Notes: generated by a model from the letters alone, not told the origin. 64,000 nucleotides of DNA from Flavobacterium terrisoli (GCF_030167905.1 NZ_JARGNA010000003.1:124001-188000); one strand, 5' to 3'. Positions 18,852 through 29,513 are shown, counted from the first letter of the stretch. Numbers and translations: made by a program.

Positions 18852-20171
18852 TTATTCAACAACCAATTTTCTGGTAACAAACCTATTGTTTTCTGCATAC
18901 ATTTTTACCATGTACATACCGCTTGATAAGTTTTCAATGTTGATGGTTTCAATGTTTGAAGTTTCTAATACCTTGTTTCCTAAAATAGAGTAGAATTCAA
19001 CTTTAGTGATTGGTAAAAGACTTGACTCAATGTTTAAAACACTAGTTGCAGGGTTAGGATACAGCTTGATTGAGCTGTTCAATTCAGACTCAGAAACGCC
19101 TAATTGACATGTGTCGCCAACATTGTAAGTAAACCATTTGGTAACAACCAAACCACCGGCATAAGCAAATTTACAAGCATAAGTGACATCAGTTCCAACC
19201 GTTAAACCGGTAACAGTTGTAGAAAATGCAAGTCCGCCAATATTCGTCATGGGTGTTTCTCCGAACGGTGTTTGTTGCCACAAATAAGCGATTACGCCAA
19301 CTTTATCAGTGTCGAGCATTTCAAAAGTGAAGGTAACATCTGTTCCGCTAGTCACAAAAGAATAATTGTAACCTGTAGAAAAAGATCCTTGCTGTGCTTC
19401 GTTGCTAACTCCGGAGCAAGCGGTGTTAGTGCTCGTGGTTGTGGTAGCCTGCAGCACAATTGGATTGTTTGCAGCCATATTGTTTGCTGCATCTCTGGCC
19501 GTTACATTAAATGTGTAGGCTGTTGATGGTGTTAAACCATTAATTACTAATGATTTTTGTACTCCTGAAGCTCCTGAGGTAGAAGTTGATTGAGCACCAT
19601 ATGTTATATCGTAAATAAGTGCTCCGGAATTGTCAGTACCATTGAGTAATAATTGAACAGATGTTCCGGTAATAGTTCCTACTGATGCTGTAAAGTTTGT
19701 TGGTGCTTCAGTATCCGGCCCGCCACCATTACAATTGTTACCTACAGTATAATTAAACCATTTGGTAACCGAAAGTCCTCCGGCATAAGCAAATTTACAA
19801 GCATAGGTAATAGTGGCTCCAATGGTTTGTCCTGTCAGGGTAGTTGTAAAAGTAAGCCCTGTTGTATTGGTCATTCCGGTCTCAGCAAATGGAGTTTGTC
19901 TCCACAAATAGGCTATTACACCAGTTTTATCAGTGTCCAATAACTCAAAAGTAACGATTACATCGGTGCCAACGGTTTCGAATGTGGCTGTGTAGCCAGT
20001 AGTAAATGTACCCAATCCAGGTTGTGCTTCGTTTGAGTTTTCACTACATGCTGTAGTTTCCGGCGGAGTCATAGCATTAAAAGTTGTGCCATGGGCACTA
20101 ACAAATTGTGACAAAATCACGAAAACAAATAATGCTAATAGAGAGATGGTTTTTTGGTAATTTTTGGTCAT
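18852..20171 (-). CDS. T9SS-exported protein with duplicated beta-module and fibronectin III domain
   Basis: This 439-residue protein has a signal peptide (1-26) and two copies of a roughly 105-residue module, at about 41-147 and 251-355. Both begin AC-S-x-x-SNEAQ, share LDTDK-x-GVIAYLW and end TYACKFAYAGGL-x-VTKWF-x-Y. Between them lies a fibronectin type III domain (about 155-245; APTNFTASVGTITGTSVQL, GLTPSTAYTFNVTARD). The tail (KLYPNPATSVLNIES, ending SSGMYMVKMY) is a type-A T9SS signal. No catalytic site was recognised. Such modules often accompany glycan-active enzymes, so carbohydrate binding is a reasonable guess only. Confidence 0.75.
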   Translation of the reverse strand: MTKNYQKTISLLALFVFVILSQFVSAHGTTFNAMTPPETTACSENSNEAQPGLGTFTTGYTATFETVGTDVIVTFELLDTDKTGVIAYLWRQTPFAETGMTNTTGLTFTTTLTGQTIGATITYACKFAYAGGLSVTKWFNYTVGNNCNGGGPDTEAPTNFTASVGTITGTSVQLLLNGTDNSGALIYDITYGAQSTSTSGASGVQKSLVINGLTPSTAYTFNVTARDAANNMAANNPIVLQATTTTSTNTACSGVSNEAQQGSFSTGYNYSFVTSGTDVTFTFEMLDTDKVGVIAYLWQQTPFGETPMTNIGGLAFSTTVTGLTVGTDVTYACKFAYAGGLVVTKWFTYNVGDTCQLGVSESELNSSIKLYPNPATSVLNIESSLLPITKVEFYSILGNKVLETSNIETINIENLSSGMYMVKMYAENNRFVTRKLVVE

Positions 20172-20229
20172 AAGTTTTATTTTTTTGCTAATTTAAAACA
20201 TCTTTTTTGAGATATCAATAATTCGACCG

Positions 20230-20299
20230 CTATACTAACCATACAGGCTATCAATTTTAAGTAAAAAATAAATTGTTTTGCCTATACATCAACCATACA
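20230..20299. promoter_or_regulatory. Paired direct repeat, possible operator
   Basis: CTATACTAACCATACA (20230-20245) and CTATACATCAACCATACA (20282-20299) share CTATAC and AACCATACA. Their starts are 52 nt apart, close to five helical turns. They lie 60-130 nt upstream of the minus-strand gene at 18852-20171 and about 205 nt before guaA. The rest of this 332-nt gap is A/T-rich, with the guaA promoter box at its right end. A regulator is not identified. Confidence 0.35.
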
Positions 20300-20492
20300 A
20301 TTCTGTGCCATTGCTTGATGAATAATGTCCTTTAAGCTTGACTGCATTGAGTTTCTGGTTGTAAGTGGCATTTGTAAATGCATGTCAATAGCATATTTTA
20401 CCTCATGAGTTAGAAAAATGCCCCTAAAAGAGTGGCTTTTTTAAATTTTATATTATTCCAAATTTGGGTTTTTATTTTTCAAATAGGAATAG

Positions 20493-20500
20493 TACTTTTG
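20493..20500 (+). promoter_or_regulatory. -7 promoter box abutting the guaA start
   Basis: TACTTTTG matches TAnnTTTG and ends 3 nt before the guaA ATG at 20504. A normally placed transcription start would fall on or beside the ATG, implying a leaderless or nearly leaderless mRNA. Confidence 0.6.
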
Positions 20501-20503
20501 CGC

Positions 20504-22033
20504 ATGCAACACAACGTACTTATTTTAGATTTCGGTTCGCAATACACACAACTTATTGCACGCCGCGTTCGCGAATTAAACATATTCTGCGAAATTTTCC
20601 CTTTCAATCATTTTCCTGATGATTTATCGCCCTACAAAGCAGTTATCCTTTCGGGTAGCCCTTATTCTGTAAGAGCTGAAGATGCTCCTCATCCTGATTT
20701 ATCCCAAATTCGCGGAAAAATGCCTTTGCTGGCCGTTTGTTATGGTGCGCAATATTTAGCCCATTTTCACGGTGGTGAAGTAGCGCCAAGCAATACACGT
20801 GAATACGGTAGAGCCAATTTGTCTTTCATCAAAGACGATGAAGAATTTTTAGACGAAGTGGCTTTGAACAGCCAGGTTTGGATGAGTCACAGTGATACGA
20901 TTAAAAAATTACCAACCAATGCAATTCGATTGGCGAGTACCAAAGACGTAGAAAATGCGGCTTATCGCATCGATGGTGAAACGACTTATGCCATTCAGTT
21001 CCACCCGGAAGTGTATCACTCAACGGATGGAAAACAAATCTTAGAGAACTTTTTGGTAAAAATTGCCCATGTTCCGCAAAACTTTACGCCAAACGCCTTC
21101 GTGGAAGACTGCGTAAAAGATTTGAAGGAAAAAGTAGGCGATGACAAAGTGGTTCTGGGACTTTCCGGTGGTGTTGATTCTACTGTAGCGGCTGTTTTAT
21201 TGCACAAAGCCATTGGCAAAAACCTATACTGTATTTTCGTAAACAACGGTTTGCTTCGCAAAAACGAATTCGAAAATGTATTGCACCAATACAAAGACAT
21301 GGGGTTAAACGTAAAAGGCGTAGATGCTTCTGATCGTTTTCTTTCTGCTTTGGATGGCATCGAAGAACCTGAGGCCAAAAGAAAAGCCATCGGGCGTGTT
21401 TTTATCGAAGTTTTTGATGATGAAGCACACCGTATTGAAGATGTAAAATGGCTGGCGCAAGGAACTATCTATCCTGATGTAATCGAATCGGTTTCGGTAA
21501 AAGGACCATCAGCTACAATCAAATCTCACCATAACGTTGGCGGTTTACCCGATTTTATGAAACTCCAAATCGTAGAACCATTGCGCATGCTTTTCAAAGA
21601 CGAAGTGCGTCGCGTTGGAAAAACTTTAGGGATTGACAAAGAACTTTTAGGTAGACATCCTTTTCCGGGTCCGGGATTATCAATCAGAATTTTAGGGGCA
21701 ATTACTCCTGAAAAAGTAAGAATCCTGCAGGAAGTTGACGCTATTTTTATCGAGGGATTAAAAACCCACGGTCTATACGATAAAGTATGGCAAGCCGGAG
21801 CAATTCTATTGCCGGTGAACAGTGTAGGTGTAATGGGAGATGAGCGTACTTATGAAAAAGTAGTTGCGCTTCGTGCCGTAGAATCTACAGATGGAATGAC
21901 CGCTGACTGGGTTCATTTGCCTTATGAATTCCTAATGAAAACCTCCAATGAAATCATCAACAGGGTAAAAGGAGTGAACAGAGTAGTGTATGATATCAGC
22001 TCAAAACCACCAGCCACAATAGAATGGGAATAG
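20504..22033 (+). CDS. guaA: GMP synthase (glutamine-hydrolysing)
   Basis: This 509-residue enzyme converts XMP to GMP with glutamine and ATP. The class-I amidotransferase domain has C79 (LAVCYGAQ) and the pair H167/E169 (QFHPEVY). The ATP-pyrophosphatase domain has the PP-loop SGGVDST (221-227), and the C-terminal dimerisation part ends KPPATIEWE. An ATG at 20432 would add a 24-residue hydrophobic extension that includes the promoter box, so the start at 20504 ([11 protein letters not shown]) is chosen. The following gene begins 95 nt downstream. Confidence 0.97.
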   Translation: MQHNVLILDFGSQYTQLIARRVRELNIFCEIFPFNHFPDDLSPYKAVILSGSPYSVRAEDAPHPDLSQIRGKMPLLAVCYGAQYLAHFHGGEVAPSNTREYGRANLSFIKDDEEFLDEVALNSQVWMSHSDTIKKLPTNAIRLASTKDVENAAYRIDGETTYAIQFHPEVYHSTDGKQILENFLVKIAHVPQNFTPNAFVEDCVKDLKEKVGDDKVVLGLSGGVDSTVAAVLLHKAIGKNLYCIFVNNGLLRKNEFENVLHQYKDMGLNVKGVDASDRFLSALDGIEEPEAKRKAIGRVFIEVFDDEAHRIEDVKWLAQGTIYPDVIESVSVKGPSATIKSHHNVGGLPDFMKLQIVEPLRMLFKDEVRRVGKTLGIDKELLGRHPFPGPGLSIRILGAITPEKVRILQEVDAIFIEGLKTHGLYDKVWQAGAILLPVNSVGVMGDERTYEKVVALRAVESTDGMTADWVHLPYEFLMKTSNEIINRVKGVNRVVYDISSKPPATIEWE

Positions 22034-22128
22034 TTTTTGTTAACATAAAATAGTTAATGAAAAATAATGCAATACAGATTGCAATTCAAAAGTTTTGTTA
22101 ACTTTAACGTTAAATAAATGACCAGTTT

Positions 22129-24150
22129 ATGAAAAACCGAATTATTTTCTCACTGCTTTTTGTCTTTGGAGCCACGTTTTCTATGATGGCAAGGCAAGAT
22201 AAATATGTTAAGCATACTGTAGCCAAAGGAGAAACTATTGCGTTAATAGCTCAAAAATACAGGGTTACTCCTTTTGACATTTATAAACTAAACCCGGATT
22301 CCCAAAACGGACTTCATTCGGATACTGTTTTACTGATTCCGCCTTCATCGGCCGAATTAACAGCAGTTGCTGAACCACAACAAACATCGCCTAAACCAAG
22401 TCAGGGATCAAAAACACATTTGGTACAACCCAAAGAAACTTTGTATAGTATTTCAAAACAATATGGCGTTACGGTTGATGCATTGAAAGAAGCCAATGCG
22501 GATTTGTTAAAAGACGGTTTGAAAATTGGTCAAACGATTAAAATTCCTGCTCCAGGCGGAAATTCTATTTCGACTTCTGCGGTTACACCTCAAAAAGAAG
22601 TAGTAAAGGAATTACCAAAACCGATAGTGAAAAGTGAACCAAAAGTTGAAGCGCCAAAAGGCAACACAACTTATCATATCATAGAACCAAAGGAAACCAA
22701 ATATGGGATTTCCAAAAAATACGGAATGACCATTCAGGAATTGGAAAGACTAAATCCGGGAATTGTAAATGATTTCCCGGTAGGATTGAAATTGGTGGTT
22801 TCAGGAAATACACCATCAACTGAATCGAGACCAGTCGAATCGGCTGAACCGGTTGTGGCTAATGCCAATTCAGGTAAAATGTATTTAGAGGAATATGTGG
22901 TAAAACCTAAAGAAACAGCTGCTTCTATAGCCAATGATTATGGTATTTCTGAAGCTGAATTGGTGAAGCTGAATCCCGAACTCAAAAAAGGAGTTAAGTT
23001 GGGTATGATTCTTCGGGTGCCCAAAGGCCAAAGGAAAGAACCGGTCAGAAAAGAGCAGGGCAATTTAATGAAGAATTTAAACACTAATGCGAGAAAACAA
23101 CTCGCATTACTTTTACCCTTTAATATCAGCAAGATTGAAAGCGACACTGTGAACTCAACACAAGCACGTCTGAAAAAAGATAAATTCCTGAACCTGACTT
23201 TAGATTTCTATTCGGGTGCTTTGATGGCGATTGATTCCGCTAAGGTTTTAGGAATGAATGTAGATATCAAAATTTTGGATTCCCAGGAAACCAAAAGCAC
23301 TTCAAATATTGCGAGTTTGGTACAGCAAAACAATCTGAGCTCTATGGATGCTATTATCGGTCCGTTCTATCAGGCCAATGTCGAGAAATTAGCCGAAATG
23401 GTTGAACCAACAAAAACACCGATTATTTCTCCTTTGTCCAAAGAAGTCGGAAAAAAATACAGTAATCTGTATCAATCCATGCCATCATTGGACCAAATGC
23501 GCGGTTCCATTTTTCAATTTATGAAAGCCAAAGGCGGGAATATCATTGCCGTTGTTGATGCCAAAAAAGGAAGCGTCAAGCAGTATATTCAGGAAATGCA
23601 AAACGAGACAAAGATTGTTGGATTAAGTGCCAAAGGAACTTTTGTAGCCGACAGTCTGAAAGTGCGTTTGCAAAAAGATAAAATGAATTATGTAGTTCTG
23701 GCTTCTGAAAGTACGGGAATGATTTTGGCAACGACCAATGCGATGTTGGCTGCCCAAAAAGAATATCAAATCCAGTTGGTTATTATGGAACCCAATGAAA
23801 CTTTGGACTTCGAGGAAATATCATTAACGCGATTGACCAAATTGAAATTGTTGTATCCATCATTGTCAAGGCCAAACGAAACAGTTGAAGCCAATCAGTT
23901 TGATGCCAAGTATAAGAAGTTCAATAAAATTATACCAAATCAATATGCGATTCGCGGTTTTGACGTGACGTTTGATACTTTATTGCGTTTGTCCCAAGAG
24001 AAAACTTTTGAGGAAACCATTCAGGCCGATGCATCAGAACAGATTGAAAACAAATTTGACTACGCCCAAAATACGACTTACGGTTATTCCAATAACGGAA
24101 TTTACATTTTGTATTACGACACCGATTTAACCATCAAAGAAGCTTTATAA
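22129..24150 (+). CDS. LysM-repeat protein fused to a type-1 periplasmic-binding-like domain
   Basis: This 673-residue envelope protein has a signal peptide (about 1-22). Four LysM domains follow near residues 28-73, 99-144, 181-226 and 254-299, each with the K-G/P-K-E-T start and a (V/I)P end. From about 318 (KQLALLLPFNI) there is a Leu/Ile/Val-binding-protein-like domain with LDFYSGALMAID and DAIIGPFYQANVEKLAEM. LysM binds peptidoglycan; the fold behind it resembles that of LpoA-type activators, so a role in cell-wall synthesis is possible. The stop overlaps the next start (TAATG). Confidence 0.85.
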   Translation: MKNRIIFSLLFVFGATFSMMARQDKYVKHTVAKGETIALIAQKYRVTPFDIYKLNPDSQNGLHSDTVLLIPPSSAELTAVAEPQQTSPKPSQGSKTHLVQPKETLYSISKQYGVTVDALKEANADLLKDGLKIGQTIKIPAPGGNSISTSAVTPQKEVVKELPKPIVKSEPKVEAPKGNTTYHIIEPKETKYGISKKYGMTIQELERLNPGIVNDFPVGLKLVVSGNTPSTESRPVESAEPVVANANSGKMYLEEYVVKPKETAASIANDYGISEAELVKLNPELKKGVKLGMILRVPKGQRKEPVRKEQGNLMKNLNTNARKQLALLLPFNISKIESDTVNSTQARLKKDKFLNLTLDFYSGALMAIDSAKVLGMNVDIKILDSQETKSTSNIASLVQQNNLSSMDAIIGPFYQANVEKLAEMVEPTKTPIISPLSKEVGKKYSNLYQSMPSLDQMRGSIFQFMKAKGGNIIAVVDAKKGSVKQYIQEMQNETKIVGLSAKGTFVADSLKVRLQKDKMNYVVLASESTGMILATTNAMLAAQKEYQIQLVIMEPNETLDFEEISLTRLTKLKLLYPSLSRPNETVEANQFDAKYKKFNKIIPNQYAIRGFDVTFDTLLRLSQEKTFEETIQADASEQIENKFDYAQNTTYGYSNNGIYILYYDTDLTIKEAL

Positions 24151-24554
24151 TGCCCACTTCAAAAGTTACCTATTTAGGAAGTTTAAGAACCTCTTCCGTT
24201 CATTTACAATCCGGGAGCGAAATCATTTCTGATGCGCCGCTCGACAATAACGGAAAAGGCGAAGCCTTTTCTCCGACTGATACTGTTGCCAATGGTTTGG
24301 CGACCTGCATGATGACGGTAATGGGAATTAAAGCACGTGATTTGGATGTGGATTTTACAGGCTCAACCGCCGAAGTGACCAAAATCATGGCCGCTGATCC
24401 GAGACGCATTTCTGAAATTCACATCACTTTTGAAATGAATCTGGAAGCCGATGAAAAGACCAAAACCATCTTGGAACGCACCGCAGAAACCTGCCCGGTG
24501 AACTACAGTTTGCATCCCGATATCAAACGGGAAATTGTTTTTAACTGGAAGTGA
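24150..24554 (+). CDS. OsmC/Ohr family protein
   Basis: This 134-residue protein has the OsmC features: a central DTVANGLATCMMTVMGIKA with the first reactive cysteine, and a second in ERTAETCPVNYSLHP. The family reduces organic hydroperoxides with this cysteine pair in the cytoplasm. Which subfamily (OsmC, Ohr or YhfA-like) is not clear, but the spacing suits OsmC/YhfA. The start overlaps the stop of the LysM gene by one base, so the two are likely co-translated although their functions differ. Confidence 0.85.
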   Translation: MPTSKVTYLGSLRTSSVHLQSGSEIISDAPLDNNGKGEAFSPTDTVANGLATCMMTVMGIKARDLDVDFTGSTAEVTKIMAADPRRISEIHITFEMNLEADEKTKTILERTAETCPVNYSLHPDIKREIVFNWK

Positions 24555-24564
24555 TTGAGAACAT

Positions 24565-24638
24565 AGAGAAAAGAATAAAGAATATAGATTTCTTTTACTG
24601 TCTATTCTCTTTTTTCTATATTCTATTTTCTTTACTCT
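24565..24638. repeat. Long A/T-rich imperfect palindrome
   Basis: The arms at 24565-24588 (A/G-rich: AGAGAAAAGAATAAAGAATA...) and 24615-24638 (T/C-rich) are reverse complements at roughly 21 of 24 positions, with a 26-nt loop that repeats TCTATTCTCTT. The element fills the gap between the OsmC and DUF3820 genes. A second palindrome of the same build lies on the other side of the DUF3820 gene. Confidence 0.65.
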
Positions 24639-24649
24639 ATTCTCTTAAA

Positions 24650-24883
24650 ATGAACGACCAACAACAACTTCTAGTCAAACTCGCGCACACCAAAATGCCT
24701 TTCGGCAAGTATGAAGGCTATTATCTTATTGATTTGCCTGAGTATTATGTGGTTTGGTATTCAAATAAAGGCTTTCCAAAAGGACAACTCGGTGAACAAC
24801 TCCAATTGGTTTACGAACTCAAATTAAACGGTTTGGAGGAATTGGTGCGCAATATCAAAAAGCAATATCCGAAATCAATTTGA
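24650..24883 (+). CDS. DUF3820 family protein
   Basis: This small 77-residue protein (MNDQQQLLVKLAHTKMPFGK) carries the DUF3820 core MPFGKYEGYYLIDLPEYYVVWY, KGFPKGQLG and a C-terminal helix. Members have been called putative quorum-sensing-regulated virulence factors, but the biochemical role is not established. An in-frame ATG at 24551 would add 33 hydrophobic residues encoded by the palindrome; this is rejected because the family starts near 24650. It is bracketed by two palindromic elements. Confidence 0.85.
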   Translation: MNDQQQLLVKLAHTKMPFGKYEGYYLIDLPEYYVVWYSNKGFPKGQLGEQLQLVYELKLNGLEELVRNIKKQYPKSI

Positions 24884-24891
24884 AAATGAAA

Positions 24892-24980
24892 TAATTTGAA
24901 AATTTGAAGATGCAGTAGTTGGTTTTAATTGATGCAAAAAAATAATTTTCAAATCTTCAAATCTTCAAATCTTCAAATTA
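24892..24980. repeat. Second A/T-rich palindrome with short tandem repeats
   Basis: TAATTTGAAAATTTGAAG (24892-24909) and CTTCAAATCTTCAAATTA (24963-24980) are reverse complements at 17 of 18 positions. The right arm continues leftward as tandem CTTCAAAT units of 8 nt (from about 24948). It ends 6 nt before the pyrG promoter box. Confidence 0.65.
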
Positions 24981-24986
24981 AATCAG

Positions 24987-24994
24987 TACTTTTG
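24987..24994 (+). promoter_or_regulatory. -7 promoter box for pyrG
   Basis: TACTTTTG matches TAnnTTTG, 40 nt before the pyrG ATG. The leader that follows is A/C-rich and contains CAACACAAC (25013-25021). No -33 TTG is seen because a palindrome occupies that position. Confidence 0.6.
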
Positions 24995-25028
24995 CCTCGT
25001 TTTTTACAACAACAACACAACAACATAA

Positions 25029-26651
<1,623 letters not shown>

Positions 26652-26700
26652 AGTTGTAACAATTAAATCCTTGTTGCTTCTTATGACAAATAATTAAAAA

Positions 26701-28590
26701 ATGGAACAAAAGAAATTTGATTTTAACTCGATTATCGGTTTTGGTTTAATCTTCATCATTATCCTTTGGATGATGTACAGCAGTAAGCAAGATGAGGTAA
26801 AGGAACAAGCTAAAGCCAAGACAGAAAAAGCAGCAGAAACTAAGGCAAAAACAATTATAGCAGTTCCTCAGACTATTGCTGATACTACAGTTGCTGATTC
26901 GGTTAAAATTCAAAAACTACAAGGAACTTTAGGAAGTTTTGCTTACTCGGCAACTTTGCCTTCAGCCAAAGAAAATTTTACCACTTTAGAGAACGAAGTG
27001 ATTAAGCTTAAAATCGCCAATAAAGGCGGTTATATCTCCGAAGCCATCTTAAAAGATTACAAGAAATTTGATAAGAATTCGAAGGAATTAGTAGAGTTGA
27101 TAAAAAACAATAATGCTTATTTCAACTTGCAATTGCAAACCAAAGACAGCCGTGTGTTGAATACCAAAGATTTATTCTTTGAACCAACCTTAACGACCGT
27201 TGACGGCAATCAGGTGCTTTCGATGAAATTGAAATCGAGTGCCAATGCCTTTTTGGAATACAAATATGTGTTGAAACCAAAGGAATACATGCTTGATTTT
27301 GACATTCGTTCACAAGGATTGAATACCGCGTTGAATACTTCAAAACCGGTAGATTTCCAATGGGATATGAAGACTTACAGAAACGAAAAAAGCATTTCCT
27401 ATGAGAATCGTTATGCAGAAGTGGTATTTGAATATGAAGACGGAAAAGACGATTATGTAGGCCAGGGAAAAGACAAGGAAGAGACTCCGGAGAAAGTGAC
27501 TTACATCGCTTACAAGCAGCATTTCTTTACTTCAATTTTACTAACCAAAACACCTTTTGAGAAGGCAGCATTGAAATCACATGATTTGGTAGATGATGAA
27601 GATAAAGACACCACTTTTACCAAAGAATTCAAAACAACTTCAGCCTTGGCTTTTACCAATGGTGAGTTGGACTATAAAATGAATTGGTACTATGGTCCGT
27701 CAGATTATAAAATATTAAATAATTACGACAGAAACCTGGATGAGATTATTCCTTTAGGCTGGGGTATTTTCGGCTGGATTAACAAATTCATCTTTGTGCC
27801 GCTATTTGGTTTGTTGAGTTCGTTTATGGGATTGGGAATTGCGATTATCATCTTTACGATTTTAATTAAAATTGCCATGTCTCCTATTACGTTTAAATCA
27901 TTCCTGTCGCAAGCCAAGATGAAAGTATTGCGTCCTGAGATTATGGAAATTGGAGAAAAATTCAAAAAAGACCCAATGAAAAAGCAACAGGAAACGATGA
28001 AACTGTACAACAAGGCAGGGGTGAATCCGATGGCGGGTTGTATTCCTGCATTGATTCAGATCCCGTTTATGTATGCCTCGTTCCAATTCTTCCCGTCAGC
28101 GATTGAATTGAGACAAAAAGGTTTCCTTTGGGCAGAAGATTTATCTTCTTTTGATGAAATTGTAAAATTGCCTTTCCGTATTCCGGTTTATGGTGATCAC
28201 ATCAGTTTATTCCCGATTTTGGCTTCGATTGCTATTTTCTTCTATATGAAAATGACTTCAGGTGACCAGGCCATGGCACAACCGCCACAAGACGGTATGC
28301 CTGACATGGGGAAAATCATGAAAATTATGATCTACCTGTCGCCGGTAATGATGTTGTTGTTCTTCAACAACTATGGTTCAGGTTTGAGTTTGTATAACTT
28401 TATTTCCAACTTGATTACCATCGGAATCATGTTGGTGATTAAAAAATACTTTATCGACAGCGATAAAATTCATGCTCAAATCCAGGAGAACAAAACCAAG
28501 CCAAAAAAAGAAGGTAAGTTCCAGAAAAAGATGCGTGAAATGATGGAGCAGGCTGAAGAGCAAAAAAAGCTTCAAAACAAAAAGAAATAA
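26701..28590 (+). CDS. yidC: Membrane protein insertase YidC
   Basis: This 629-residue inner-membrane protein inserts and folds membrane proteins with or without SecYEG. It has an N-terminal transmembrane helix (IIGFGLIFIIILWMMYSS, about 12-29) and a large periplasmic beta-domain (about 70-340). The conserved 60-kDa insertase core begins near 350 (FIFVPLFGLLSSFMGLGIAI) and includes MSPITFKSFLSQAKMKVLRPE and the CIPALIQIPFMYASF segment. The tail is Lys-rich, as is usual for ribosome contact. A good terminator follows. Confidence 0.97.
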   Translation: MEQKKFDFNSIIGFGLIFIIILWMMYSSKQDEVKEQAKAKTEKAAETKAKTIIAVPQTIADTTVADSVKIQKLQGTLGSFAYSATLPSAKENFTTLENEVIKLKIANKGGYISEAILKDYKKFDKNSKELVELIKNNNAYFNLQLQTKDSRVLNTKDLFFEPTLTTVDGNQVLSMKLKSSANAFLEYKYVLKPKEYMLDFDIRSQGLNTALNTSKPVDFQWDMKTYRNEKSISYENRYAEVVFEYEDGKDDYVGQGKDKEETPEKVTYIAYKQHFFTSILLTKTPFEKAALKSHDLVDDEDKDTTFTKEFKTTSALAFTNGELDYKMNWYYGPSDYKILNNYDRNLDEIIPLGWGIFGWINKFIFVPLFGLLSSFMGLGIAIIIFTILIKIAMSPITFKSFLSQAKMKVLRPEIMEIGEKFKKDPMKKQQETMKLYNKAGVNPMAGCIPALIQIPFMYASFQFFPSAIELRQKGFLWAEDLSSFDEIVKLPFRIPVYGDHISLFPILASIAIFFYMKMTSGDQAMAQPPQDGMPDMGKIMKIMIYLSPVMMLLFFNNYGSGLSLYNFISNLITIGIMLVIKKYFIDSDKIHAQIQENKTKPKKEGKFQKKMREMMEQAEEQKKLQNKKK

Positions 28591-28609
28591 TTTCTGAATT
28601 ATAAATTTT

Positions 28610-28650
28610 AAAAACTCTGTTTAAAAATATACCTTTAAACAGAGTTTTTT
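28610..28650 (+). terminator. Intrinsic terminator after yidC
   Basis: AAAACTCTGTTTAAA (28611-28625) pairs with TTTAAACAGAGTTTT (28634-28648) around an 8-nt loop, ending in a T run. It separates pyrG-yidC from proC, whose start is only 13 nt beyond, so proC depends on read-through or on a start site near the hairpin. Confidence 0.88.
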
Positions 28651-28662
28651 AATTGTAAGCAA

Positions 28663-29463
28663 ATGAAAGTACTAATTATCGGTTACGGAAACATGGGGAA
28701 AACCTATGCTAGCAGTTTTATCGGCTCAAGATTTATCAAGCCGGAAGACATTTTTGCTTTGGTCAGAAATGATCATTTTAATTCGGTTGAAACGGTGATT
28801 CCAAAACCCAATTTCTCGGTGAAGGCAACTTCCTCCATTGGCGATTTTGACATTGTGATTTTAGCCGTGAAACCACAGGATTTTTCTGTTTTGGCGCAAG
28901 CGATAAAACCCTTTTTGAAAGATTCACAAATCGTCTTTTCGGTCATGGCCGGAATTACTTTAGCGAGTATCGAAAAACAATTGTCCTGTTCCAAGATTGT
29001 CCGTTCGATGCCAAATATTCCAACACAAATCGGGATGGGAATGACCGTTTTTACAGCTTCCGCCAATGTCGACAGAAAGGAATTGTTCATCATCCAGAAC
29101 CTAATTAATACCACCGGAAAATCGGTTTATGTGGAAAATGAAAAACTCATCGATGCCGCAACGGCCATTTCGGGCAGCGGACCGGCATACGTGTTTTACT
29201 TTATGCAGTCGATGATAAAGGCTGCCGTTGATTTGGGCTTTAACGAATCGGAAGCAGAATTATTAGTCAACCAAACATTTATGGGCTCGGTAGCGATACA
29301 GAACAGTTATTCGCTATCCAATCCCGAATGGATTGCCAAAGTAGCTTCCAAAGGCGGAACGACTGAAAGTGCGTTGCGTATTTTTGAAAAAGGGAGTTTG
29401 GAGAATACCATAGTTGAAGCGGTTAAAGCGGCCAATGACAGGGCGCTTGAATTAGGTTCATAA
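28663..29463 (+). CDS. proC: Pyrroline-5-carboxylate reductase
   Basis: This 266-residue enzyme performs the last step of proline synthesis, reducing pyrroline-5-carboxylate with NAD(P)H. The Rossmann motif GYGNMG (7-12) is near the N terminus. The active-site signature AISGSGPAYVFYFMQSM and the C-terminal ASKGGTTESALRIFEKGSLE are present. The length is normal. The terminator of yidC lies just upstream and its own terminator just downstream. Confidence 0.95.
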   Translation: MKVLIIGYGNMGKTYASSFIGSRFIKPEDIFALVRNDHFNSVETVIPKPNFSVKATSSIGDFDIVILAVKPQDFSVLAQAIKPFLKDSQIVFSVMAGITLASIEKQLSCSKIVRSMPNIPTQIGMGMTVFTASANVDRKELFIIQNLINTTGKSVYVENEKLIDAATAISGSGPAYVFYFMQSMIKAAVDLGFNESEAELLVNQTFMGSVAIQNSYSLSNPEWIAKVASKGGTTESALRIFEKGSLENTIVEAVKAANDRALELGS

Positions 29464-29465
29464 AA

Positions 29466-29497
29466 AAAAGCGCAGTACTAACTGCGCTTTTCTTTTT
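29466..29497. terminator. Bidirectional terminator between proC and the fasciclin gene
   Basis: AAAGCGCAGT (29467-29476) pairs with ACTGCGCTTT (29481-29490) around ACTA. There is an A run to the left and a T-rich tract to the right, so both convergent genes can use it. Confidence 0.88.
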
Positions 29498-29513
29498 CAT
29501 AGCAATTTATAGA

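Noticed and set aside
20432..20503. Longer guaA frame with a hydrophobic N-terminal extension
   Set aside because: The added 24 residues include the promoter box and have no counterpart in the GuaA family. The start at 20504 gives the normal N terminus.
24551..24649. N-terminal hydrophobic extension of the DUF3820 protein
   Set aside because: It is encoded by the A/T-rich palindrome and absent from the family. It looks like chance read-through of the repeat.
24948..24980. Short tandem CTTCAAAT units as a possible CRISPR fragment or origin iterons
   Set aside because: Units are only 8 nt with no spacers, about four copies, and they form one arm of a palindrome. No replication gene is nearby.
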